From positions 2,170,001-2,234,000 of the forward strand of contig CP087563.1 in the NCBI GenBank assembly GCA_020974905.1: a DNA stretch of 64,000 bases, in the 5' to 3' direction. Shown here piece by piece: positions 54,601-61,823 of this stretch (position 1 is its first letter; every line of letters starts with the position of its first letter). A model generated the notes under the pieces. The model worked only from the letters and a program-made list of their open reading frames with translations. It was not told the DNA's origin and ran no database searches. Made by a program: the position numbers and the translations under genes. The DNA comes from Planctomycetes bacterium syqfu (lineage in GTDB: Bacteria > Planctomycetota > Phycisphaerae > Phycisphaerales > Phycisphaeraceae).

Positions 54601-55642
54601 TGCAAAGCTCAAAGCCATCAACAAAGAACTGATTGGCACGATGAGTGTCGCCCCGCAAGATCCACTTTTCACTGGCATCCCCAACTATGATCTGGCCTGG
54701 TATATCCCCAAGATGTATTACGGTGGACCCATTTTTGATGATGCCAAAGTTGTTGCAAAAAATGGTGATTGGATTCTGGATACCAACTACTTCGCAGAGA
54801 ACATCAAACAACTCACGGCACCGGCGTTGATGGTTAAAATCCAATCCGGAAACGGGACGATTCTCTTTGACACCCTTCAATGGGAACATGCCCTGGCACA
54901 GCTACCCGAAAAATCCCTGCGCCTCGTCTCGCGTTTGCTGGCCAACATGCAATGCCAATTCATCAATGAAAAACAAACATTCTACCAATACAGTTTTGTA
55001 GACCTTTCCGAACATGCCAACATGGGATACATCGATCAAATTGCAGATGACGGTGTCGGTGGCTGGACGGATCAAGGCGAAAATGACATGCGCTTTTTCC
55101 TGATCAATCACTCGGGTAAAGGCAATGGACGCGAAAACGGCATGGATGTCCCCATCCCTGACTTCCCCACCCATGTGACTTTTGCAGGCATCCCTGTTCA
55201 ACTGGTCGATCCAAAAGCCAACAACGATAAAGCGGTCCTGAGCTTTGGCAGCCCTAAGCATGGCAGCAAACTCATGCGACAGGTATCAAACATTGCCATC
55301 AATCGCAAAGCCGATGCGATGTGGTTTGTTCACTGCATTGGTTGGTCGGCAGGTAATCCCGGTGACATCGTTGCTCAATACACCGTCATCTACGACGATG
55401 GGAGTTCCACAGTCATCCCCATCAAGCGATTCATGGATGCCGGAGACTGGTTTACCCCCACACGTTTTAGCAATGCCAAGGTGGCATGGACAGGTAAAAA
55501 CCTTGAACATTCTCCGGTAGGTTTGAATATATCAAAATGGGACAACCCACATCCTGAGAAACGAATCAAAACGGTCTCTATCAATGCCGGGATGACTGAC
55601 TCACAATACGTGCTCTTAGCCATCACCTGTGGGCGCTTTTAG
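51620..55642 (+). CDS. Very large secreted GH2-family glycosidase
   Basis: A 1340-aa protein with a signal peptide (IIVCLLIGLLSSNQLLA). An N-terminal GH2 sandwich (NRTVHLSLAGASYRSGYFVNG) leads to the TIM barrel with acid/base E438 in YSLTNETYW and nucleophile E535 in LILGEFGGGGDW. About residue 740 begins a GATase-like fold (LLIIGTDAFDDKMKEQVDAF), and similar folds plus sandwich domains fill the C-terminus. Length is well above ordinary beta-galactosidases or glucuronidases (600-1050 aa). GGAGA precedes ATG 51620. It probably removes a terminal sugar from a complex glycan in the periplasm or outside. Confidence 0.85.
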   Translation: MLHHVTKIIVCLLIGLLSSNQLLADYRTQINLASDNWQEAISDTINVTQIPMLLIWDQSQVPTIKKYSQILQSSDPMWMYCNVKPEDYLKPDGTFKVVTNRSVWLKRTINIPADMLQNRTVHLSLAGASYRSGYFVNGQFVAESIQATLPIDLDITKQIKPGNNEILIALTTREGLIDPKAKVYIAPSMGATFGLRGPIRLEFRPKIAVEDVFVKTSVSQKHIDFQTTLINNTSTPAKLKMQVDVRSARDPLHIVGTFTSDPITIAGNQTVVTHLKENWVTPILWSLTTPEMYIADISLMRDDRKIDSYQQSFGFREFATQGKDLLLNGQRVVMLRESSLTSLKTLEQLPEETSITRRSPSINSIRQHLGAYNADLIHQANERGIMVVPESSYSWTKIFPHDPEQAKVWLPGVLDYYKQWAKHLRNEPSVVMYSLTNETYWERNRPEEMAVAKQIIKVMREHDPTRPLQGDGDNYWNGLLDVINIHYPEGTAGTLRKKYPNSGLMVPNDIHWLTDEGGVGWRTDFKWDRPLILGEFGGGGDWESYSSYGGDDVYNWIKWRGLTRSGYDRGMNDPQRENYYQDTMRKMVNFYRHMGVAGLNPWTGDNNELLKRAVVAPIDFHPNVNAGGVFERKVAIFNDGVTEVTKLQYLVKIGNQLVCDQSIEPWVGTGRHWSGTIKIPIPDCAEAVKAELTMRIFWKRGSQYRELDYYTEDIYIVPNINLSSHQSQIALVDPNNSLKSLLDSLQLDNVVSLNTLDILDHTRLLIIGTDAFDDKMKEQVDAFVQRGGVALVLPQKGWQPYRSELPERDDRHATTQCWIRSANHPALKHLEEAQLSYWLPDNVMSYQTFSKPKHGPQQAIIDSGGRFGLSWTPLLDIPIGKGAYVMTTLQLTDAEPAARQLLANLITYGCNRQQSTYQILNVLAGSNTKMQEVLTQVKVVKSEGMGHAGPILVDGSADVNMDELKSALNQGRILWLHGFTPKTFNKIKDLFPADAKLKAINKELIGTMSVAPQDPLFTGIPNYDLAWYIPKMYYGGPIFDDAKVVAKNGDWILDTNYFAENIKQLTAPALMVKIQSGNGTILFDTLQWEHALAQLPEKSLRLVSRLLANMQCQFINEKQTFYQYSFVDLSEHANMGYIDQIADDGVGGWTDQGENDMRFFLINHSGKGNGRENGMDVPIPDFPTHVTFAGIPVQLVDPKANNDKAVLSFGSPKHGSKLMRQVSNIAINRKADAMWFVHCIGWSAGNPGDIVAQYTVIYDDGSSTVIPIKRFMDAGDWFTPTRFSNAKVAWTGKNLEHSPVGLNISKWDNPHPEKRIKTVSINAGMTDSQYVLLAITCGRF

Positions 55643-55891
55643 CAGTTTTGACAGCTTTCTGTCGGTTAACCAACTGACGGGATCACCAGAATCTTGTTGT
55701 GTCGAACGTGTCGACATGAAGTCCGGGGCAATAAGCCTTGGGGCTCTGCGAGTCTGAGGGGGTAATCCGCTTCGATACCATGACCCAAAAAGAATCCTCC
55801 ATGTTTCGCAACAGATCGTGGCATCGTTACAATATCTCAACGGCAATCAAACGAAATCAGTTATCAACTTCGCCGGATATTGGAGCAGGTC
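55643..55891. other. Intergenic region before the glycosyltransferase
   Basis: 249 bases. A short stem GACAG-CTTT-CTGTC (about 55649-55662) follows the GH2 stop and may act in termination, although no T run follows. No credible gene is seen on either strand. Confidence 0.4.
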
Positions 55892-56857
55892 ATTAAAATA
55901 TCCATCGCACTATGCACACACAATGGCAGTCAATACATCAACGAGCAGTTAATGAGCTTGGCGAATCAAACTCGCTTGCCTGACGAGTTGATTGTATTGG
56001 ATGATGTTTCTTCTGATGACAGTGTCAAGATCGTTGAGACGTTTGCCCAATGTTCGCCATTCGATGTCAAAGTGCTCAAGAATACTGATCGACTCGGAGC
56101 TGCTCAGAGTTTTTCAAAAGCGTTGGGATATTGCTCTGGCGATTTGATCTTCCCATGCGATCAGGATGACATCTGGCTTAAAGACAAGCTTGCAATTTTT
56201 GAGAAATTATTCGAAACACACCCAGAATGTCTACTTGCGTTTTCCAATCTCCAGATGATGAATCATGATGGCAGCGCCATCCCAGGACGATCCTTGTGGC
56301 AAGACATCGGGTTTTATGAAAGTGAAAAGCAAGCAATCAATTCCAACCAGGCTTTCAGGCATTTGATCAAGCGAAATGTGGCATCAGGTAATGCCATTGC
56401 ATTTCGTTCCAAACTCATATCACATGCATTGCCAGTACCGCAAGGTTTTATGCATGACGAATGGATCGTGTTGATTGCATCGCTGGTGGGATCCATTCAA
56501 ACCATCGAGCAGGAAGTTGTGCATTATCGTCTGCATCCCAGCCAAGTGGTGAGCAGCCCCAATGGCATGATGGGTAAATGGAAGTATGCTCGGAAAATCA
56601 TGGATCAGACCTACTTTGATAATCGAATCGTTCGGGCTGAAGCATTGATGCAATCCGTTGACCGCTTAGATGATCTATTGCTGGATGACCATTTTAAAAA
56701 CTTGGCACAAACCCACCTTAAACATGCACAAGCAGTCACAACCATGCATCAAAGATGGTTCACACGCCCATTGCTCATTGCACGTGAATTACTGACCGGT
56801 CGGTATCACCAATGTGACTATGGTTTGAAAGGTGTCTTTCGAGATTGCCTGCTATAA
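55892..56857 (+). CDS. Family 2 glycosyltransferase with a probable ATT start
   Basis: A 321-aa GT2 enzyme. It opens KISIALCTHNGSQYINEQL, has DELIVLDDVSSDDS (nucleotide-binding Asp), and the DxD-like region FPCDQDDIWLKDKL at about residue 85. It should transfer a sugar from a nucleotide-sugar, perhaps to a rhamnan or cell-surface glycan. No ATG or GTG is available at the N-terminus. The ATT at 55892 gives the usual family start and has GGAG six bases upstream; a TTG at 55880 would add four residues without a good site. It stands alone between other loci. Confidence 0.82.
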   Translation: MKISIALCTHNGSQYINEQLMSLANQTRLPDELIVLDDVSSDDSVKIVETFAQCSPFDVKVLKNTDRLGAAQSFSKALGYCSGDLIFPCDQDDIWLKDKLAIFEKLFETHPECLLAFSNLQMMNHDGSAIPGRSLWQDIGFYESEKQAINSNQAFRHLIKRNVASGNAIAFRSKLISHALPVPQGFMHDEWIVLIASLVGSIQTIEQEVVHYRLHPSQVVSSPNGMMGKWKYARKIMDQTYFDNRIVRAEALMQSVDRLDDLLLDDHFKNLAQTHLKHAQAVTTMHQRWFTRPLLIARELLTGRYHQCDYGLKGVFRDCLL

Positions 56858-56912
56858 CCACAAATAAAACTGCTTATTCATCAGCAATCAGTTATTAATC
56901 ATCTAGAACGTG

Positions 56913-58082
56913 TTATGCACCAACATGAACTTTTTGAAGCGGCGGACATGAATCGCGAACAACCAAATGACCAGGCAGGTGAACCGTAATTTCAGTGGAG
57001 CATACTAAACGTCCCTTTATTAACTTGAGCAACTCAGAAGCTGCATGATACCCCATCCCCTCCACGGGAGTATCATATACTGTCAAGGGGACTTCCAAAA
57101 CCCTGGCCTCGGGCAGATCGCCCATTGCGGCCAAAGCAATATCATTGGGAACTGACAAACCAAAAGCTTTAATTGCATTAAATGCCCCAACCGCATAGTC
57201 CGTATTCTCAGCAACGAATACATCTGGCAGATCGTCTGATTTTTGCAAAAATGCAGCAATGGTCTCTTCTGCAAGTTTGATATCTGTCTTTGTCTTTTCA
57301 TTTCTCAAGCCAACCGTCACAACATAATGCTGATTAAGCTTGACACCATGATTAACCAAGGCAGATATAAATCCTTTTTCACGAGCGACAATGGAACTCA
57401 CCGGTGAAATATGATGGATATATCCAATTTTCTGATAACCACAAGCAAGGACATGTTCCGTGAGTTCCTTCATCCCGGACTCATCATCAGCAACAACGTA
57501 ACCCACAGGCAATTGCGGAATCAATCGGTCAATAAATATCATTGGAATACCAGCTTCAACAACCTTCAGATAATCCATGCAATTAGAATTGAATTCTGAA
57601 GCTGGATTGACTGTGAAAAGCAAAATGCCTGAAACACGACGAGCGATCAGATCATGCAGAGACTTCTTTTCCTCTTCAACTGAATCATGCGTAATCCGCA
57701 CAATAAATTCATAACCCGCTTTACGCGTTGCCTGTTCAATACCTTTAATAATCAAAGGCATGAACTCGCCATGCATATTCGATATGACCAAACCAATCAC
57801 CTGCATCGGCGTAACGCCTGGTGCAGGCCCATCTGTTCTCTGCTGAACGAAAGTCCCCATGCCTGATTTGCGTACAACCAAGCCACTCTCTGACAACTTG
57901 GCCAAAGCTTGACGCACGGTCACACGGCTCACACCGTACTGCTTACATAGTGCATGCTCTGAAAGCAGTTTTTCACCATTGGTAAGCTGGCCAGTACGTA
58001 TTTGGTCTTCAAGTATGCACCTTAATTGCTCGTGCATAGGTTGTGCAATGTTGGGGTCTAAATTCTTCACTTTTGGTCTCAT
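56913..58082 (-). CDS. AraR-like GntR/LacI chimeric regulator
   Basis: A 389-aa protein. GntR winged helix at residues 10-80 (LLSEHALCKQYGVSRVTVRQ; VVRKSGMGTFVQQR), then a complete LacI/PBP1-like effector domain (VIGLVISNMHGEFMPLIIKG, MIFIDRLIPQLPVGYVVADD). This is the layout of the arabinose repressor AraR. A TTGT-N4-ACAA site lies in its own promoter region and a near copy upstream of the pseudopilin at 61444, so it probably controls itself and the neighbouring glycosidase locus. Confidence 0.9.
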   Translation of the reverse strand: MRPKVKNLDPNIAQPMHEQLRCILEDQIRTGQLTNGEKLLSEHALCKQYGVSRVTVRQALAKLSESGLVVRKSGMGTFVQQRTDGPAPGVTPMQVIGLVISNMHGEFMPLIIKGIEQATRKAGYEFIVRITHDSVEEEKKSLHDLIARRVSGILLFTVNPASEFNSNCMDYLKVVEAGIPMIFIDRLIPQLPVGYVVADDESGMKELTEHVLACGYQKIGYIHHISPVSSIVAREKGFISALVNHGVKLNQHYVVTVGLRNEKTKTDIKLAEETIAAFLQKSDDLPDVFVAENTDYAVGAFNAIKAFGLSVPNDIALAAMGDLPEARVLEVPLTVYDTPVEGMGYHAASELLKLIKGRLVCSTEITVHLPGHLVVRDSCPPLQKVHVGA

Positions 58083-58093
58083 GCTATCCTTGT

Positions 58094-58105
58094 TTGTTAT
58101 TACAA
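58094..58105. promoter_or_regulatory. AraR-type operator TTGT-TATT-ACAA
   Basis: A 12-base site TTGTTATTACAA just upstream of the AraR-like gene, matching the TTGT-N4-ACAA core of AraR-type operators. A second arm TAACAA/TTGTTA pair lies around it (58096-58120). Likely autoregulation. Confidence 0.55.
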
Positions 58106-58192
58106 TATAGAATCTAACAAGTCAGCTATCAACCATGCTCGCGATATAAACCAAAGAATCAATACATCAGCATTTCAACAGATATCCTGTAC

Positions 58193-60478
58193 TTACCAAT
58201 ACAGTGGGTCATCATGCCTACTTACAACCCAATCGATCCAAATGGTACTTGAGCCATCACACTGCCCATCTGACTCTGTGAGAGCAAACCGGATAGCTCC
58301 AATACGCCCCCAATCAAATTCCATGCCGTCCCACGAATTCACGAAATCTCCCGAGGGCCCAATTGTATTGCTGCCACGTTTAAGTTGAATCAACTTCCAA
58401 CCTGACCAATTGATTGGAACGACAGGATTGGATTTAACCCAACAGTTCGAATCTTTTTGTTTTAGATGTATATTGATATGGTTTCCTGAGCCATCCCCAT
58501 AAACCCAAAATGAAATATATTGATCGCTCCTCAAATCATACTCAAAATCACTTCGCGTAATATTAATATTAGATTTGCCAGGATCATCCACAAACGTGTA
58601 TTCGACACAAAGGCTTTCATCACCTTCTACCTTCTGAGAAGAATCATCAGACAAAACTACACTGGCCAGATTCAACTCCGTCGCGTATAACTCCGATGAA
58701 CCGTCCATATTGGCCATACACAAGATATCAATCGGTTTAGCTGCCTCCAAACCAGCAAAAACAAGGGCACTATTTCCAAACCAACCTGCATCCGACTCTT
58801 TAATGCCAAAACGAAACGCCCCGATCGTATCCCACTCAACACCTAAACCATCCCACGAATTGATAAAATCACCCGATGGCCCAGCAGGTGAAACTCCCTT
58901 ATCAAGTGAGATGCACTTCCAACCAGACCAATCAATCACAATTTCTGGATTTGACTTAAGCCAGCAATTTGTGTCTTTCTGCTTCAAATGAAGACTGATC
59001 TTGTTACCCGAGTTGTCGCCGTAAAGCCAAAAACCGATCTTCCTGAAATTTCTTGCATTGAACAGTAAATCATCCCGCGTGATATCAATGTTAGATGATT
59101 CAGGATGATTACTGATTACATACTCGACACGTAAACCGTCCTGATCAAAAAGCGCAGCTGTTGCTTCAGAAGAATGCAATATTGAATAAGCTGAACGACT
59201 GCTTCTCATATCGTCAATCACGGTTGGACGTTCACGCATCAACCGAATCATTTCCTGTTCTTTTTCTCCCGTAACATGTTCGCCCTTCTGGCCTGGATAT
59301 GGGATAAAACTAAAGGTAGATGGTCGCACGGTTTTAATGTTGTTTACCAGTCGATCTTGCCATCCGTCTTCAATTTCCCCCTCTCCCATGAATGCAAAGC
59401 CCTCATTGGCAACCAGCTGCTTTGTTTCAATGCTATTCCTGATTTTACTGCTGTCCATAAAGGCATCGTTGTCAAACAGAACACCTTTCCAACCGGTTTC
59501 ACTTGAAAATTCTTTTACATATGAAAGGAAAATACTGAAGTTACCCTCATTAAGAAGAGAAATGATCCCTAAGTCCGGAACCATCCAATCCGGGTCCGAT
59601 GTTTTGATCCAAATATGTTTTCTAATAATTGCCCAATAGCGTGGCGCCTGATCATGAATCTGTGTAAGAAGTATTTTTGCTGCCTGACCATTGACATGTT
59701 CAGCCCACTGCTGCCAATACAATTGTTGAGCAGCAGATTTTAATTTGTAATCCTGCCAAGTAGCTGGCATCCCCCCACCTTGCGTTGGGTCCCATCGTTG
59801 TTGATACCCCGTATCAAAGCCAAATAGCTTTACATTCTGCGGAGCGTCCTTGATATCATCCCATGTCCCGGAATAAAATCGATCACCTGCAAAGAGTTGC
59901 CAGGGAAGCGCAACACCTATCACGTTATCCCACGTTTTCAATTCCCCGATCACAGCATTAAGGTAATTTTCAAATGCATCGTAATCCGGGCGTGATTCTC
60001 CCTGAATATATTTTCGGTCATGAGCATCAACAAGCCATGCCAAGCTCAATGGCGATGAAGCATCGGCTGTCCCATCACTGTACTTCATGATGCTGTTGGG
60101 ATAGGCAGTCTTGAACCATTGCGGGGGATCGCACAAACTAATCGTGGGGATGACATACAATCCCGTATCTCGAGCGATTGTTAATGAATTTCTCAAGCTT
60201 GTAAAATCATATATCCCTGACGTTTCTTCCACAGTACGCCAGTTCGTTGCACCAAGCGCTTTAAAGACCGTATCAATTTTATTATCAGCGTACATCTGTA
60301 TATCTTGTTCAGTAAATGTATCCCATGTGATCATCATGACACGCGGGGTCACCTCAGGATACATTGCATCTGCAAAAAGACTCGCAACGGCACACCCACA
60401 AGTGATCAGAACAGAAAATGTCATAGACATGGCCCAAGATTGCTTACCAAGAATATATTTAATACAGGATCTTCCCAT
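58193..60478 (-). CDS. Secreted TIM-barrel glycosidase with duplicated C-terminal module
   Basis: A 761-aa protein. A signal peptide (residues about 15-37, ending SLFADA) is followed by a GH42/GH14-like barrel (VMMITWDTFTEQDIQMYADN; GVALPWQLFAGDRFYSGTW; LFDNDAFMDSS) at about residues 45-430. The C-terminus contains the same about 110-residue beta-sandwich twice (from about 455 and 635), each with SLHLKQKD or HLKQKDSNCW, WSGWK, and GPSGDFxNSWDG, resembling CBM11/CIA30-type modules. The start is ATG 60478 with AGAAGG upstream; a TTG at 60493 is less likely. Catalytic residues cannot be fixed with confidence. Confidence 0.75.
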   Translation of the reverse strand: MGRSCIKYILGKQSWAMSMTFSVLITCGCAVASLFADAMYPEVTPRVMMITWDTFTEQDIQMYADNKIDTVFKALGATNWRTVEETSGIYDFTSLRNSLTIARDTGLYVIPTISLCDPPQWFKTAYPNSIMKYSDGTADASSPLSLAWLVDAHDRKYIQGESRPDYDAFENYLNAVIGELKTWDNVIGVALPWQLFAGDRFYSGTWDDIKDAPQNVKLFGFDTGYQQRWDPTQGGGMPATWQDYKLKSAAQQLYWQQWAEHVNGQAAKILLTQIHDQAPRYWAIIRKHIWIKTSDPDWMVPDLGIISLLNEGNFSIFLSYVKEFSSETGWKGVLFDNDAFMDSSKIRNSIETKQLVANEGFAFMGEGEIEDGWQDRLVNNIKTVRPSTFSFIPYPGQKGEHVTGEKEQEMIRLMRERPTVIDDMRSSRSAYSILHSSEATAALFDQDGLRVEYVISNHPESSNIDITRDDLLFNARNFRKIGFWLYGDNSGNKISLHLKQKDTNCWLKSNPEIVIDWSGWKCISLDKGVSPAGPSGDFINSWDGLGVEWDTIGAFRFGIKESDAGWFGNSALVFAGLEAAKPIDILCMANMDGSSELYATELNLASVVLSDDSSQKVEGDESLCVEYTFVDDPGKSNINITRSDFEYDLRSDQYISFWVYGDGSGNHINIHLKQKDSNCWVKSNPVVPINWSGWKLIQLKRGSNTIGPSGDFVNSWDGMEFDWGRIGAIRFALTESDGQCDGSSTIWIDWVVSRHDDPLYW

Positions 60479-60687
60479 TTCGCACCTTCTCAATCAGTTT
60501 AAATGTCTATTATCATCAATCAATGCATTGGTGATATCCCGACAGCATTCATTCAAATCGTTATTTTTACTACCTTGCAGACCGCAAACACGACGAACAC
60601 GTTTGTAGTGATATCCCAAACACGTATTGATACCACTCCACACAACACATCTTGCCTCATTTAATTTTTCATGGTTAAAAAAGGTTT

Positions 60688-60715
60688 ATTATCAATACAA
60701 TAAAATTACAGTCAA
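60688..60715 (-). promoter_or_regulatory. Promoter for the 761-aa glycosidase gene
   Basis: On the minus strand TTGACT (60715-60710) and GATAAT (60693-60688), spacer 16. It lies between the pseudopilin stop and the glycosidase, giving a leader of about 200 bases in which GTGATATCCC is repeated (60531-60540 and 60608-60617). Confidence 0.6.
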
Positions 60716-60724
60716 TCACAGAAG

Positions 60725-61444
60725 TCAATTGCCGTTATACCATTTGTCAAAATTCGCATCCAAACGATCAGAAGTTTCCTGACTGGCATGACTGTCCACC
60801 CAGAGCATGATTTTTCCACCACTGTGCCTGCTTTCGTTGGCATCACGATCAAGATAGCCAACTGGAGAACCGTAAGGATTCTGTGCTGGATAATAAAGAA
60901 AATTTCGATGATACCAATCAGGTTGATACGAACCATCAGCAGAAATACTATTATCCCCCACCATCGCCGTGGTATTCAAATTCAATATATCTCGATGCCG
61001 CACACGACCTGAATCGACTTCGCCGAGCGCACGATAGTTCCAACCATAACCTATAAGCGGATCATTTGTCCCAACATCACTAATCAAAGGACAGTGAAAG
61101 ATCGGTTCCAATACTTTATATTTATTATTTTCATACTCTGTTGCAGCAAGCGCACTATTGCTGTAAGGACGAAGCGCCTGCCACCAATAGACTCTAAACC
61201 AATCATTTCCAGAATGAAGAACTGGCATATACTCAGCGTTATCCTGTGTATATGCATAGACCGATATACCAATCTGCTGAAGATGCGTCATACACACCAC
61301 ACTCTTCGCTGCAATTCTAGCCTTCCTCAAAGCAGGCAATAGAATTGCCATCAACAGCGCAATGATTGAAATAACCACAAGCAGCTCAATCAAGGTAAAA
61401 CCGCCCCGTTGTATGCAACGACGATCTGAAAAACCGGCATTCAT
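60725..61444 (-). CDS. Pseudopilin-like protein with prepilin N-terminus
   Basis: A 239-aa protein with [20 protein letters not shown] near residue 15, the core RKARIAAKSVVCMTHLQQIG, and a shortened C-terminal region WVDSHASQETS in place of the usual DGH motif. AAGGGA precedes the ATG. It lies upstream of the 761-aa glycosidase on the same strand and has an AraR-like site upstream. Confidence 0.87.
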   Translation of the reverse strand: MNAGFSDRRCIQRGGFTLIELLVVISIIALLMAILLPALRKARIAAKSVVCMTHLQQIGISVYAYTQDNAEYMPVLHSGNDWFRVYWWQALRPYSNSALAATEYENNKYKVLEPIFHCPLISDVGTNDPLIGYGWNYRALGEVDSGRVRHRDILNLNTTAMVGDNSISADGSYQPDWYHRNFLYYPAQNPYGSPVGYLDRDANESRHSGGKIMLWVDSHASQETSDRLDANFDKWYNGN

Positions 61445-61823
61445 AACATTCCCTTTTCAACAGTCGAGACAATCAAGTGATTCGATTGATGCTTCATGAC
61501 AGATGCTTCCATCATAGGCACTTAGACTGCCAGACTATAAGGACAACACAAAACGTTCCAAATGATCCATATTGTTATAACATGTTATTATACCAAGGAC
61601 AGACACCAGGACAAGATGCGAACTCAAAAAACACACACACATCTATAAATTTAAAATTTAAAACATTTTATAAATCGATAAATCGTTGCCAACATGATCC
61701 AAAATGTATTGTATCAACCCATATTGTGAAAAAACGATGAATATCTTACACACTGGATATCAAAACTGAATTCTGGCACAATGAAAACGTGATCAAAAGA
61801 CCTCACTCAACACGGAGGTACTC
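61445..61823. other. Intergenic region between divergent genes
   Basis: 379 AT-rich bases with no gene. The notable content is the palindromic block at 61572-61588. A run of AC repeats (ACACACACAC) and A/T-only stretches lie near 61630-61690. Confidence 0.45.
61572..61588. promoter_or_regulatory. Overlapping palindromes, AraR-like operator candidate
   Basis: TGTTATAACA (61573-61582) overlaps ATAACATGTTAT (61577-61588); both are exact palindromes. TTGTTATAACAT (61572-61583) differs by one base from the TTGT-N4-ACAA pattern at 58094. It lies about 130 bases upstream of the pseudopilin start. Confidence 0.5.

Noticed and set aside
55616-55846. 76-codon minus-strand open frame after the GH2 gene
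   Set aside because: No ribosome site, unlikely composition, and it overlaps the GH2 3' end. I could not support it as a gene.
61620-61700. AC and A/T-rich stretch considered as replication origin or repeat array
   Set aside because: There are no repeated DnaA-type boxes or regular repeat units; it is only low-complexity sequence.
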